Shown here: one piece after another, positions 40,670 to 49,494 of the stretch
How the letters are laid out: each line of letters starts with the position of its first letter
How positions within the stretch are numbered: the first letter of the stretch is position 1
NCBI GenBank assembly: GCA_001778375.1
Contig: MFGV01000015.1
Location: 1-51,936 of the forward strand
DNA length: 51,936 bases
DNA from: Candidatus Firestonebacteria bacterium RIFOXYD2_FULL_39_29
Lineage (GTDB): Bacteria > Oederibacteriota > D2-FULL-39-29
Reading direction: 5' to 3'
Notes under the pieces: generated by a model
Databases searched by the model: none
What the model saw: only the letters and a program-made list of their open reading frames with translations
What the model was told of the DNA's origin: nothing
Made by a program: the position numbers and the translations under genes

Positions 40670-41305
40670 ATGATAAGTCATATTAAAGCCATACTTGAAA
40701 AGGATCCGGCGGCCAACATATTTGATGTTGTGCTGTATCCGTGCTTGTATTCAATATTTTTTCACAGGATAGCCGGCTTTCTATGGAGAGTTCATATCCC
40801 GTTTTTCCCGAGGCTTATCTCCCAGATATCCAGATTCCTTACGGGCATAGAGATACACCCGGGGGCAAAGATCGGCAAGGGTTTTTTTATTGATCATGGC
40901 ATGGGCGTGGTAATCGGTGAAACCACAATTATTGGTGATAATGTAACGCTTTTTCAGGGGGTGACTTTGGGCGGGACCGGAAAACAAAAAGGGAAAAGGC
41001 ATCCTACTCTTGGCGATAATATAGTCGTCGGCTCCGGAGCAAAAGTATTGGGAAATATTAATATAGGGGATGGAAGTTATGTCGGGGCGAACTCAGTTGT
41101 ACTCCAAAATGTGCCCCCGCATTCCACCGTGGTAGGAGTTCCGGGAAGGGTGGTTAAGATCAAGGGACAATATGTTCCCAATATCAGCTTTAATCACGCG
41201 GACCTTCCGGATCCACTGGCGAACCGTCTTAAAAAAATTCAAGCCGAGCTTTTAGAAGTGGAAGAACATGTTAAGGTTTGGAAAAAGAAACGTCTTCATA
41301 AATGA
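40670..41305 (+). CDS. cysE: Serine O-acetyltransferase
   Basis: 211 residues, the short EpsC/Bacillus-type length. The N-terminal helical part (KAILEKDPAANIFDVVLYPCLYSIFFHRIAGFLW) is followed by left-handed beta-helix hexapeptide repeats: GIEIHPGAKIGKGFFIDHG, GVVIGETTIIGDNV, the catalytic loop region TLGGTGKQKGKRHPTLGDN, and VVGSGAKVLGNI. It acetylates serine with acetyl-CoA in the first step of cysteine synthesis. The stop overlaps the MFS gene by 4 nt, so the two are coupled; cysK is not next to it. Confidence 0.93.
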   Translation: MISHIKAILEKDPAANIFDVVLYPCLYSIFFHRIAGFLWRVHIPFFPRLISQISRFLTGIEIHPGAKIGKGFFIDHGMGVVIGETTIIGDNVTLFQGVTLGGTGKQKGKRHPTLGDNIVVGSGAKVLGNINIGDGSYVGANSVVLQNVPPHSTVVGVPGRVVKIKGQYVPNISFNHADLPDPLANRLKKIQAELLEVEEHVKVWKKKRLHK

Positions 41306-42441
41306 GTTTAGATAAACGCAAGCTTTCAATAATTACTTTTTCCCATATAGTTACGGATTCTTATGCTGCTTTTATTCCTCTTGCCGTTCCCGTTCTGATA
41401 GAAAAATACAATTTTTCGGTTGCCCTCGCGGGTTCTTTAGGAGTTATCCTTTCTCTTTCTACAAATTTTCCACAGATATTTTTCGGGTATATTTACGATA
41501 GAACTGGCAAATATTTAATTTTTCTGGCACCTCTGCTTTCTGCTTTGTTCGTAGGTACCGCCGTTTTGATGCCCACCTATGGTTTAATGGTTCTATTCCT
41601 GATAATAGGCGGAATTGGTATTGCAATGTTCCATCCCGAGGCTACGCACATAGCAAAGAGATCACAGAAGGAAAAGGGAAGCCTGGCTATGTCGATATTT
41701 CTTGCCGGAGGCACGGGCGGCTATGCTGTTGGCGGTTTTTTTGCGGCAATTTTAATAAAACTCTTCGGTTTGCCGGGTCTGGGTCTTTCTGTGATCCTGG
41801 GATTCGTTTCTTCCTATGTGTTATGGACAAATAAAAACATACTGGCGGAGCAGAAAAAAAAGGTGGTGCACTTCGCGACCGCGGGCGATATTAAAGAAGT
41901 TAACAATTTCCGGCAATTCCTGCTTCTTTTTTCCATAGTCACTATAATTGTATCTCTATCCTCTGCGGTCGGTATGTACCTGCCTGCTTATCTTAAACAA
42001 AGAGGGATGGATATTACTGTTGCCGGTCTGTCTTTTATGTGTTATATCCTTCCGGGATCCCTTGGAGGGATAGTAGTTGGCAGGTATTTTGTAAAATACA
42101 ATGCAAAGCTTATAATTATCTTAACCCAGTTATTTTCTGTACTTTTTTTATATTTGATGCTTTTTTTTCCCGCGCCTTATTTTCTTTTATTTATTCCCTT
42201 TGCCGGGGCATGCCAGCTTTCTTCATTTCCCATGCTTGTCAGCCAATCATATGTCTTTCTTCCAAAGAATAAAGGAGTTGCTGCGGCTTCTATAATCGGA
42301 CTTACCTGGGGCCTTGCAAGTGTTCTGATTTTTATAACCGGTTTACTTTCCGACTACGGCGGCTCAATAAGCTATGCCTTTAAAATAATATCTATACTGC
42401 CTGTTTTTGCCGTTATCCTGCTTGTAAAATTAAAAATATAA
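41302..42441 (+). CDS. MFS transporter, fosmidomycin-resistance (Fsr)-like
   Basis: 379 residues with about twelve membrane helices. Opening SIITFSHIVTDSYAAFIPLAVPVL, the loop GYIYDRTGKY, GGIGIAMFHPEATHIAKR and SIFLAGGTGGYAVGG match the Fsr subfamily of major facilitator antiporters. These export small hydrophilic compounds using the proton gradient. Coupling to cysE suggests a possible link to export of a cysteine pathway metabolite such as O-acetylserine (inference only). No resistance role is implied. Confidence 0.88.
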   Translation: MSLDKRKLSIITFSHIVTDSYAAFIPLAVPVLIEKYNFSVALAGSLGVILSLSTNFPQIFFGYIYDRTGKYLIFLAPLLSALFVGTAVLMPTYGLMVLFLIIGGIGIAMFHPEATHIAKRSQKEKGSLAMSIFLAGGTGGYAVGGFFAAILIKLFGLPGLGLSVILGFVSSYVLWTNKNILAEQKKKVVHFATAGDIKEVNNFRQFLLLFSIVTIIVSLSSAVGMYLPAYLKQRGMDITVAGLSFMCYILPGSLGGIVVGRYFVKYNAKLIIILTQLFSVLFLYLMLFFPAPYFLLFIPFAGACQLSSFPMLVSQSYVFLPKNKGVAAASIIGLTWGLASVLIFITGLLSDYGGSISYAFKIISILPVFAVILLVKLKI

Positions 42442-42767
42442 ATGAGAAATACGACGGGGAAGATGTTTTCATATACTGCTCTATCTGTGATATCTCGTTT
42501 CGTTTATCTGTGCCATCAGCCCTGAAGATGTAAGTATAAAAATCATTACGCATAAGAAGAAATCGCAGGCATGGTATTTCTCCCTAAAAAAGAAGTAGGA
42601 ATATTCAAGTTAAAGTAAAGAAAAGCGTATATGGTTGTTTTTTAATCAGTGGAATCCAAAAGCTTTGTAATCAGCGGAATCGAACCCGAAATCCTACTAA
42701 AATATCAATATTCTTAATGCCAATAATGGTATACTTTCTACTTCGGATTTCGGGTTCCTGGTAATTG
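42442..42767. other. Intergenic region with direct and inverted repeats upstream of the OmpA-like gene
   Basis: No gene is seen. A 13-bp direct repeat, AATCAG-T/C-GGAATC, occurs at 42644 and 42669, 25 bp apart. A perfect 13-bp inverted repeat GAACCCGAAATCC/GGATTTCGGGTTC (42682-42694/42745-42757) brackets an AT-rich loop of 50 bp and ends 10 bases before the -35 box of the next gene. These could be regulatory sites. Confidence 0.5.
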
Positions 42768-42796
42768 TTGACAGGGCAGAATTTTAGGAATATAAT
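42768..42796 (+). promoter_or_regulatory. Consensus sigma70 promoter at the start codon of the OmpA-like gene
   Basis: TTGACA (42768-42773), 17 bp, TATAAT (42791-42796): a perfect match. The expected start point, about 42802-42804, falls on the ATG at 42803, so the transcript may be leaderless. Confidence 0.8.
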
Positions 42797-42802
42797 CTAA
42801 AT

Positions 42803-45772
42803 ATGCCGGAAAAAATGGTTAAAATATTTTCTAAAACGCTGATATTGATGCTTTTAGCTGTATTTATTTTTTGTCAGCAATCCATGCCGGGAGTGGCATT
42901 ACCTGCTTTCAGGTCGACTAAACCGCCTTCATCTCCTACGGAACTTCTTGCTTCATCTATGGAAGACAGTAAGATTAGACTTACCTGGACACTTTCTACA
43001 TCTTCCGATGTCGGTGTTTACAATATATATACGGATAACGGCGGCGGGGCTATTGATTATAATATTCCGATTGCTACCGTTGATCACAAGACAAATCTTT
43101 TTGTGACCCCGCCCTTAAAGAGCGGAATCAGTTACAGATTTGGCGTCAGAGCTGTGAGCACCTCCGATATAGAAGAAAAAAATAGTTCAATAATAGCCTC
43201 AGCTTCTGCTTCCGAAAATATATCAAAAGTTACTACCGGCTCCGAGAATATACAAAGGCTAAGAGAGGTTACAGGAGAAGCAGAAGTGTCTATTATTGCG
43301 GATGTGATTATCGGGGATATGGAGGAACGGCGGGTCGTAAAGGAGAAGGAAAATATTGATGATATTTCTTTAAGACTAAAAGATAAAAAGAAAAAGATTG
43401 AAGAAATGAAAAAAGAAATGAAAGAGATTAACGGTAAACTTTTAAATGACCGGAAAGATATTGATAGTATCCGTGATGAGCTGTCTTTGGACCGGGAGAT
43501 GCTCTTGTCTCCGGATAAGGAAAATGCAAATAAGAATGAAAGAAAGAAATCTGCCGGGAATCTGGCGGAGCATTTCGAGAAACTTGCTGATAAAGAAAGA
43601 GAAGTTACCAAAATGATTGCTGAGCTTATGAATATTAAAAGCCGGTCGGAGTCGAAAGAGATTGTTTCCGACGCCAAAGAGCTTCTAAAGGAAGCAAAAT
43701 CAAGGATTACGCAGGTGCAAGCGGTAGTTAAAGACATTAAGGAAGAAAAGGAAAATCTTGAAAAACTGAAAAATAAAGTTGCAAAGATGTACCCGGAATT
43801 TGAGGAGGTTATTTTTTCGAAGGATATGTCTGAAAGTACTTTGACGAAAAAAACCGGAAAAGTCCTTGATGTCAAGGGCGCAAAAGCAAAATTACAGGAT
43901 GCCTCGGACACTGCGGAACTTCTGGTAGAAAAGGTCGAGGAAGTCAGAAAGAAGATAACGGAGACCGGAGCGGCCGTTTTAAATGTTGTAAAAGAAAAGG
44001 AACTCTTCCCGGAAGAAGTTAAGGAGCTTAAAGAAATATATGTGAATACTTCGGAAGGACAGTTAAACAAACTGGAGGAAGTTAGAAAGAAAATACTTGA
44101 AGAAAAAAGCGTTATTTACGTTTTGAATAGCCGGGAAAAACAGGGTAATAAATATTTGAATCCTGAAGAGGTTCTGAAAAGTTCTGGTAATATTATCGGA
44201 TTATCTGAAAAATTAAAAGAAATAGAAAAGCAGGTTGCCATGCAATACCGGGAGGCTGCCGCCAAGAAGAGTGCTTTTGAAGAAAAACCGGCGTCTGACA
44301 AGAAAAGTGAGGCCGTTATCAGTTTGGGTCAACTTCAAAAAGAGCTTAAGGATGTTGAGATAAAAAGGTCGGAAATAACAAGGAAAAGGAATAGTTTGGT
44401 GGCGCTGGAAGAAAGTATAAAGTCTTCCGTTGAAAAGGCTGAAAAAGACAAAGAAAATATTAAAACGGCGGATAAAATAAATTTACCTCCGGCTTCTGGA
44501 ACTTCCGCGGCAGTTGATGATGCTAAAAGGATCCCGGTTACAACTGCTATGTTTCCGAAAAAAGAGGCGAAATCTCCCGCCGGTATTGCCGGAGTTGATG
44601 AAAGTACAAATTCCCTGAAGGAACCTGAAGATAATAAAGTTCCGGGTGTTCAGCCGGAAACAGGGGCTGATGTCATCGCCGGTAAGTCCGGAGTTGCAAA
44701 GGCAGAAGAAAACTTAGCGGAAAAAGATGCAGCTCGGGAAAATAGAACTGTAAAAGCGGAAACTCAGGTTAAAAAACCTGAGGAAAAAGGTATGACGGTT
44801 AAAACTGCGGAGGAAGAGGAAAGTGTTATTCAGATAGGCTTACAAGGTCCTTCGGATTTTGAAAGTATTCCCGAAATGACTAAAGAAAAAAACATGGAGG
44901 GGAGGGGGAATGCAGGGAGTTCTTCCGGTGCTGCTTTTGTGTCGAAGGGTTTTAAAAATGAAAAGGAAGTGACCGGTTCAAAAGGCGAAGATATCAGGGA
45001 TGCAATTAATAGGATAGATAAACTGGTAGAAAAACTGGATCTGGTAGGGAGAGAAATTGCGGGCAGGATTATGGAAGCGATAAAGCGTAAAGAAGTTGCT
45101 GCAGAAGTTGCCGAAAAGAAAACATTACAGGTTGAAACTCCGGCAAAGGATACACTGCAGGAAGGAACAGCTGAGGCCAAAACAGTAAATGAGCCGGCAA
45201 AAAATGATATGCAGGGGGATATCCCTGCCTTGCCTGAGCTCTCTGTGAAAAGCGGTGAAACCGTGAGTACCCGGGAACATCTTGACAGCATCGGTTCAGA
45301 TCTGAATAAGATATTAACGGAGAAAAAAGGTGCAATTGATGAAACTACAAAAATGGCGAAAGACCTCTCCATTACGGATATAAAGAAAGAAAAAAATGTC
45401 GGAGTTGATGATAAAGCAACCGAAGTCGCTATCCGGCTTTCCGAGGGGGCTATAAATTTTGATTATAATAAAGCGGAAGTGAAAACCCTGTATTTTAAAC
45501 TCCTTAATAAGATAGTCAAATATATAGCATTAAATCCTGACAGTAAAATAAGAGTAGAAGGACACACCTGCTATGTCGGTTCAGCGGATTATAACAAGAT
45601 ACTTTCCAGGAAAAGAGCTGAAGCTGTAGTTGATTATTTTGTCAAACACGGGCATTTGCATGAAGGAAGTTTTACGGTTGCGGGCTTAGGCAAAGACAAG
45701 CCCATAGCTCCCAATGAAACTGAGGAAGGGCGTTCGAAAAACCGAAGAGTGGAGATAATAATTGAAAAATAA
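42803..45772 (+). CDS. Large OmpA-domain envelope protein with FN3 and coiled-coil regions
   Basis: 989 residues (974 or more also if ATG 42815 is used). A signal sequence (about 8-33, TLILMLLAVFIFCQQSMPG) is followed by a fibronectin type III domain (about 37-125, PPSSPTELLASS to RFGVRAVS), a long charged coiled coil (about 150-560), and a flexible Lys/Glu/Ala-rich region. The OmpA C-terminal peptidoglycan-binding domain lies at about 873-989 (INFDYNKAEV, NKILSRKRAEAVVDYF, GRSKNRRVEIIIE). In the motif GHTD the Asp that usually contacts diaminopimelate is C923 (GHTCYVG). It probably links the outer envelope to the cell wall. The stop overlaps rsmA by 11 nt. Confidence 0.88.
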   Translation: MPEKMVKIFSKTLILMLLAVFIFCQQSMPGVALPAFRSTKPPSSPTELLASSMEDSKIRLTWTLSTSSDVGVYNIYTDNGGGAIDYNIPIATVDHKTNLFVTPPLKSGISYRFGVRAVSTSDIEEKNSSIIASASASENISKVTTGSENIQRLREVTGEAEVSIIADVIIGDMEERRVVKEKENIDDISLRLKDKKKKIEEMKKEMKEINGKLLNDRKDIDSIRDELSLDREMLLSPDKENANKNERKKSAGNLAEHFEKLADKEREVTKMIAELMNIKSRSESKEIVSDAKELLKEAKSRITQVQAVVKDIKEEKENLEKLKNKVAKMYPEFEEVIFSKDMSESTLTKKTGKVLDVKGAKAKLQDASDTAELLVEKVEEVRKKITETGAAVLNVVKEKELFPEEVKELKEIYVNTSEGQLNKLEEVRKKILEEKSVIYVLNSREKQGNKYLNPEEVLKSSGNIIGLSEKLKEIEKQVAMQYREAAAKKSAFEEKPASDKKSEAVISLGQLQKELKDVEIKRSEITRKRNSLVALEESIKSSVEKAEKDKENIKTADKINLPPASGTSAAVDDAKRIPVTTAMFPKKEAKSPAGIAGVDESTNSLKEPEDNKVPGVQPETGADVIAGKSGVAKAEENLAEKDAARENRTVKAETQVKKPEEKGMTVKTAEEEESVIQIGLQGPSDFESIPEMTKEKNMEGRGNAGSSSGAAFVSKGFKNEKEVTGSKGEDIRDAINRIDKLVEKLDLVGREIAGRIMEAIKRKEVAAEVAEKKTLQVETPAKDTLQEGTAEAKTVNEPAKNDMQGDIPALPELSVKSGETVSTREHLDSIGSDLNKILTEKKGAIDETTKMAKDLSITDIKKEKNVGVDDKATEVAIRLSEGAINFDYNKAEVKTLYFKLLNKIVKYIALNPDSKIRVEGHTCYVGSADYNKILSRKRAEAVVDYFVKHGHLHEGSFTVAGLGKDKPIAPNETEEGRSKNRRVEIIIEK

Positions 45773-46571
45773 AGATATGGTCTCGACAGGGAAACACAGA
45801 CCGCGTAAGCGTTTTGGTCAGAATTTTTTAACTGATTTGAAACTGCGGGAGTTCATTGTTAACTCCGCTTTTATTGTAAAATCCGATACGGTCCTTGAGA
45901 TCGGGCCGGGAAGGGGTGAGCTTACGGGAATAATCGCAGTAAGAGCTCCCGTTATTGCCGTGGAAATAGACCGTGATCTGGTAAAACTTTTGAGATCAAG
46001 GTTTGAAACAAATAAAAATGTTGAAATAATAGAGGGGGATATACTCTCATTTGATTTTAAGGCCCTGCCGGTTAAAAAGATAAAAGTAATAGGAAATGTT
46101 CCGTATTATATTACAACTCCTATTATTTTTAAGCTGCTTGAAAATAAGGAAAAAGTAGAAATAGCCGTACTTACGATACAAAAAGAAGTAGCAGAACGGT
46201 TAGGAGCCTCACCGGGAAGCAAAGATTATGGGGTTTTAACAATAATGGTAGGCATGTATGCAGAAGTAGAAATATTAAAAATTATTCCTGCTGCCGCCTT
46301 TTATCCCGCCCCGCAGGTTGATTCTGCTGTGATAAGTGTTAAACCAAGGGAGTTTATGCGGGCTTCAGTTAAAAATCCGGCCAGCTTTGAAAAACTTGTC
46401 AAAACGGCTTTTCAACAGCGGAGAAAAAATATAAGAAACGCTCTTGTAAGGTTTGGAGCCGAAAAAGAAAAAGTAAAAAGTATTCTTAACTCGTGCGGGA
46501 TAAATGAAAATTCAAGGCCTGAAGATGTATCCATCGAAGAGTTCGCAAAACTTGCAGATGCACTGTCTTAG
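45762..46571 (+). CDS. rsmA: 16S rRNA (adenine1518/1519-N6)-dimethyltransferase
   Basis: 269 residues from TTG 45762, which follows GTGGAG and overlaps the OmpA stop; ATG 45777 is an alternative. KsgA/RsmA signatures: HRPRKRFGQNFLTD, SAM motif I VLEIGPGRGELT, AVEIDRDLV, the target-adenine motif IGNVPYYITTPI (N-x-P-Y) and QKEVAERL, with the C-terminal helical domain ending in EDVSIEEFAKLA. It dimethylates two adenines of helix 45 in late 30S assembly. It is cytoplasmic, expressed with the OmpA-like gene by coupling. Confidence 0.95.
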   Translation: MKNKDMVSTGKHRPRKRFGQNFLTDLKLREFIVNSAFIVKSDTVLEIGPGRGELTGIIAVRAPVIAVEIDRDLVKLLRSRFETNKNVEIIEGDILSFDFKALPVKKIKVIGNVPYYITTPIIFKLLENKEKVEIAVLTIQKEVAERLGASPGSKDYGVLTIMVGMYAEVEILKIIPAAAFYPAPQVDSAVISVKPREFMRASVKNPASFEKLVKTAFQQRRKNIRNALVRFGAEKEKVKSILNSCGINENSRPEDVSIEEFAKLADALS

Positions 46572-46666
46572 ACTGAAAACTAAAAGCAATTTCGTCATTC
46601 CCCTTCCAAAATAAAAAAACTCAACATAATAAGTGCTTTTCTCAAATTTCGTGTTTATTGGGAAAT

Positions 46667-46792
46667 GAAATTCCTCATGACGGTTATTTTCTTGATTTTG
46701 TAGTTGCCAGATTCATCGGGCGCCTTAAAAACGCTCAATAAATTGAGCAACTACAAGAAAAATCACGCACTTTTCCCTTCACGAGGAATTTC
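46667..46792 (+). repeat. Cloverleaf-like repeat, copy 3, inside a larger inverted repeat
   Basis: The core (46698-46756) has the perfect outer stem TTGTAGTTG/CAACTACAA, hairpin one GCC-A-GA/TC-G-GGC with one mismatch, and hairpin two CTCAAT/ATTGAG (46734-46739/46742-46747). The core is bracketed by 14-base arms GAAATTCCTCATGA (46667-46680) and TCACGAGGAATTTC (46779-46792), one mismatch, making a 126-bp MITE-like unit. Confidence 0.75.
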
Positions 46793-46811
46793 TGCAACTT
46801 TCCTAAACTGC

Positions 46812-46840
46812 TTGTATTTCTTACTGTTTAATTATACAAT
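46812..46840 (+). promoter_or_regulatory. Promoter candidate for the right-edge accessory operon
   Basis: TTGTAT (46812-46817) and TACAAT (46835-46840) are spaced 17 bp; TATAAT at 46842-46847 is an overlapping second -10 possibility. Confidence 0.45.
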
Positions 46841-46947
46841 ATATAATATAATACATTCGAATGTAGGGGGACGAATGGGAAGATTCCCGGAAAGGAATAA
46901 GAATTTAAACAGATTTAACAGGATAGGAACTAAATAAAACACATCCG

Positions 46948-46980
46948 AACCCACTCATTTTAGACGTGGGTTTTTTGTTT
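46948..46980 (+). terminator. Intrinsic terminator or attenuator before the TPR gene
   Basis: Stem AACCCAC/GTGGGTT (46948-46954/46966-46972) followed by TTTT-G-TTT. It lies 24 bases upstream of ATG 47004 and downstream of the promoter, so it could attenuate the following genes or end a short leader RNA. Confidence 0.7.
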
Positions 46981-47003
46981 AATATTGAAAAAGCGAAGGA
47001 AAA

Positions 47004-47915
47004 ATGAAAAAAAGGCAAAAATATAAGGGGTCGCTGTATGCTATAAGAGGTATAGAGTACGTCCAGAAGGGGAATTATGCTAAAGCTGTTTCTTTCTTTA
47101 ATAAAGCAATAAGCCTGAAAAACAAAGATGCATATGTTTTGAGAGGGATGGCCTACTCAGACATTGGGCAAACAAAAAAAGCTATTAGTGATTTTGAACA
47201 GGCAGTCAGATTTAATCCGAAAGATTACAAGGCGTATTCTTATCTTGGGATGAACTATGGGAAATCAGGACATCATAGAAAAGCGATTTCGGCCTTAAAT
47301 AAGTCAATTTATATATATTCAAAATATGCTTATGCCTATCTTTGCCGAGGAGTTACTTATGAAAAGGGTCGAAACTTCAAAAAAGCAATAAAAGATTATA
47401 CTGAGGTCACGAAACTTGACAAAAAAGACGCAGGAGTATATTACAATAGAGGAAATGTTTACTTGGCAATGAAACAATACGAAAAGGCAATAAAGGATTA
47501 TAGCAAACTTATAAAAACCGGCAAAAGAAATACGGACAGAATTAATGCTTACAATAATAGAGGGGTATGCTATACAAGAATAAAGCAATTCAAAAAAGCA
47601 ACACTCGATTGTAATAAAGTAATCTCGCTCGAACCTAAAAATATAGGTAATTATTGGAATAGAGCATTTAATTACTTTGCTGCAGGACAGTTCAGAAAGG
47701 CAATACCCGATTATGTTAGAGTACTCAAGTTTGAACCGGAGAATTTAGATGCATACTATAGACTTGGAGAATCTTATCATAAATTAGGAGATATTAAGAA
47801 AGCAAGATATATAATGAGAAAAGGCTTAATGAAAAGCCCGACGGATAAGGATTTTAAGAATTATTTGAAAAAGTTAAAAGATATAGTTGATAAGAAAATA
47901 AACGAGGCCAAATGA
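47004..47915 (+). CDS. TPR-repeat protein without signal peptide
   Basis: 303 residues, GAAGGA before the ATG. Seven to eight tetratricopeptide repeats fill residues 8-285, for example YVQKGNYAKAVSFFNKAI, YSDIGQTKKAISDFEQAV, YEKGRNFKKAIKDYTEV and YFAAGQFRKAIPDYVRVL. The protein is strongly basic and has no membrane helix, so it is probably a cytoplasmic scaffold. It overlaps the next gene by ATGA and starts an accessory run that reaches the right edge. Confidence 0.88.
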   Translation: MKKRQKYKGSLYAIRGIEYVQKGNYAKAVSFFNKAISLKNKDAYVLRGMAYSDIGQTKKAISDFEQAVRFNPKDYKAYSYLGMNYGKSGHHRKAISALNKSIYIYSKYAYAYLCRGVTYEKGRNFKKAIKDYTEVTKLDKKDAGVYYNRGNVYLAMKQYEKAIKDYSKLIKTGKRNTDRINAYNNRGVCYTRIKQFKKATLDCNKVISLEPKNIGNYWNRAFNYFAAGQFRKAIPDYVRVLKFEPENLDAYYRLGESYHKLGDIKKARYIMRKGLMKSPTDKDFKNYLKKLKDIVDKKINEAK

Positions 47916-49435
47916 AAAGATTTCTATTCGGGATTCTATTTGTTATGGTTTTTTCAAATGTACTATTTGCACACGGGCTTATTGTAAATGCTAACACGCC
48001 TCTTTTCGCAGATGGTAATTATTTTGTCGGAATATTATTCATAGCCCTTTCGTTTATTGCAAAAACGTTATTTTTAAAACATTATCAAAAACTCAGTTTA
48101 AGGAAAAGTCTAATTAGTTCGACAGTATTAATGTTAGTTACTACAATTTCTACAGTTTTAATATATGCAGGAATTTATATAACTTTAACTTCAGGTTTCG
48201 GAACAGGATATGAACCTGTAATTAAATACCCCGCTTTTATTATAGTAAATGTAATAATATGTATGCTTATTTCAATATTTGACGGATTATTATTAAGACG
48301 TATCATAAAGACGTTTAAAGAATCATTTAAATTTTCCTTAAAGATTAATACATTCATCTACATCCCCGCTATTATCCTTGTTGTGATAGTTTACTCTCCG
48401 TTTAATTATTTTGTTGGAGGATATGCCAATGATTGGTGCAGGGACAATTTAAAAGTTATTGGAGAATTATTATATAAATATAGCCTTGAACACGATGGCA
48501 AAATCCCGACGGCCAAGGATATTGACGAACTCAAAAGCAAATTGGCTAAATACTATGATAAAAAAATGAACCCCTGGCATAATAAAGATCAGGATATAGA
48601 AGGTCTCTTTAGTTGTCCAGTAGAGCAAAGAATAAGCGGCAAGAAAAGTGTATATAAATGGAATACTGCTTTTAACGGGAAAATTGTAAAAGATTTTAAT
48701 AAAGATGACAAAGCTTTGATAATTGTGTGTCTTGACAAGTGGCATGGTGACTGGCTTGAACAGTACCGGCCTAGTTTAAAACCAGAGGATTTACTTTATA
48801 TAAAGATAAAAGCCGAATTTAAAAATGATCTGAACTCAATAATTAAAAAAGCAAAAGAAAGTAAGGAAGTTGATGAGAAAATAGAACTATTTGAAAAGGC
48901 CAGAAAGATGGCGGAGACAATGAGCTGGTCAACAAATACTCCCGAAGAGGAGTGTACTGTTGAATTGATTTATCTTTATGCAAAGAAGTTTCACAATTTA
49001 AAAGCCGCAGATATGCTCCGTAAGTTAAAGCTTAAAGAAGGTGAGTTCTGTATTATAAAACCTTTTGATTTTGGCTTAGATGGCAAGGAAGAAGCAATCC
49101 TAATAAAAAGTGGCAGGAATTTTGGAGTAACCTATACAAATATCGGCCTTAAAGTGAATGAATTTATGCCCGGACGACACATGGAGAAGGAATTGGGTAT
49201 AATAGAAACAGGAAAGAATAAATTATTATTGATTGAAACAGTGGGCTGGGGTGAAAATAAGTACGATGCAACATTGTTGGGTATGGAAACGGGAGAAATA
49301 AAAGTGCTTTTTTCCAGCGAAAGAACAGATTTAGAAGATAAAGGTATAAAATATTTACAGCTGGGTGATAAAAAAGAAATAATATTAAAAAAAGCCAAGT
49401 ATACCTGGAATGGCAGCACATTTGTGAAAAATTAG
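47912..49435 (+). CDS. Multi-helix membrane protein with pseudopilin-like C-terminal segment, unknown function
   Basis: 507 residues. A signal-like first helix (FLFGILFVMVFSNVLFA) is followed by about four more helices up to residue 170. Then comes WCRDNLKVIGELLYKYSLEHDGKIPTAKD, similar to the post-helix part of DUF1559/type II pseudopilin-like proteins, where C-x3-L-K-x-I-G-x-L-L-x-x-Y precedes a P in a loop. The remaining 300 residues include a helical linker and a beta-rich end (TNIGLKVNEFMPG, ATLLGMETGEIKVL). I do not recognise a full-length family. It is coupled to the TPR gene. Confidence 0.7.
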   Translation: MKRFLFGILFVMVFSNVLFAHGLIVNANTPLFADGNYFVGILFIALSFIAKTLFLKHYQKLSLRKSLISSTVLMLVTTISTVLIYAGIYITLTSGFGTGYEPVIKYPAFIIVNVIICMLISIFDGLLLRRIIKTFKESFKFSLKINTFIYIPAIILVVIVYSPFNYFVGGYANDWCRDNLKVIGELLYKYSLEHDGKIPTAKDIDELKSKLAKYYDKKMNPWHNKDQDIEGLFSCPVEQRISGKKSVYKWNTAFNGKIVKDFNKDDKALIIVCLDKWHGDWLEQYRPSLKPEDLLYIKIKAEFKNDLNSIIKKAKESKEVDEKIELFEKARKMAETMSWSTNTPEEECTVELIYLYAKKFHNLKAADMLRKLKLKEGEFCIIKPFDFGLDGKEEAILIKSGRNFGVTYTNIGLKVNEFMPGRHMEKELGIIETGKNKLLLIETVGWGENKYDATLLGMETGEIKVLFSSERTDLEDKGIKYLQLGDKKEIILKKAKYTWNGSTFVKN

Positions 49436-49494
49436 ACTAAAATATCGTGGAAATAAAGAAGAATATACCTTCTTATGGAGAAGGAACGAGGAAA

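Larger units (their letters stand above)
46572..47003. other. Intergenic region with cloverleaf repeat, promoter and terminator-like hairpin
   Basis: I accept no gene here; a short open frame from 46704 begins inside the repeat and has no recognisable domain. From left to right it holds the composite repeat (46667-46792), an AT-rich promoter (46812-46840) and an intrinsic terminator-like hairpin (46948-46980) located between that promoter and the next gene. Confidence 0.55.

Noticed and set aside
43132-44070. 312-codon open frame on the minus strand
   Set aside because: It is opposite the coiled-coil part of the OmpA-like gene; Lys/Glu-rich codons leave the complement open and give a Ser/Phe-rich, implausible protein.
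46704-46937. 77-codon open frame starting TTG
   Set aside because: It begins inside the cloverleaf repeat and crosses a promoter-like AT-rich stretch; no domain is visible.
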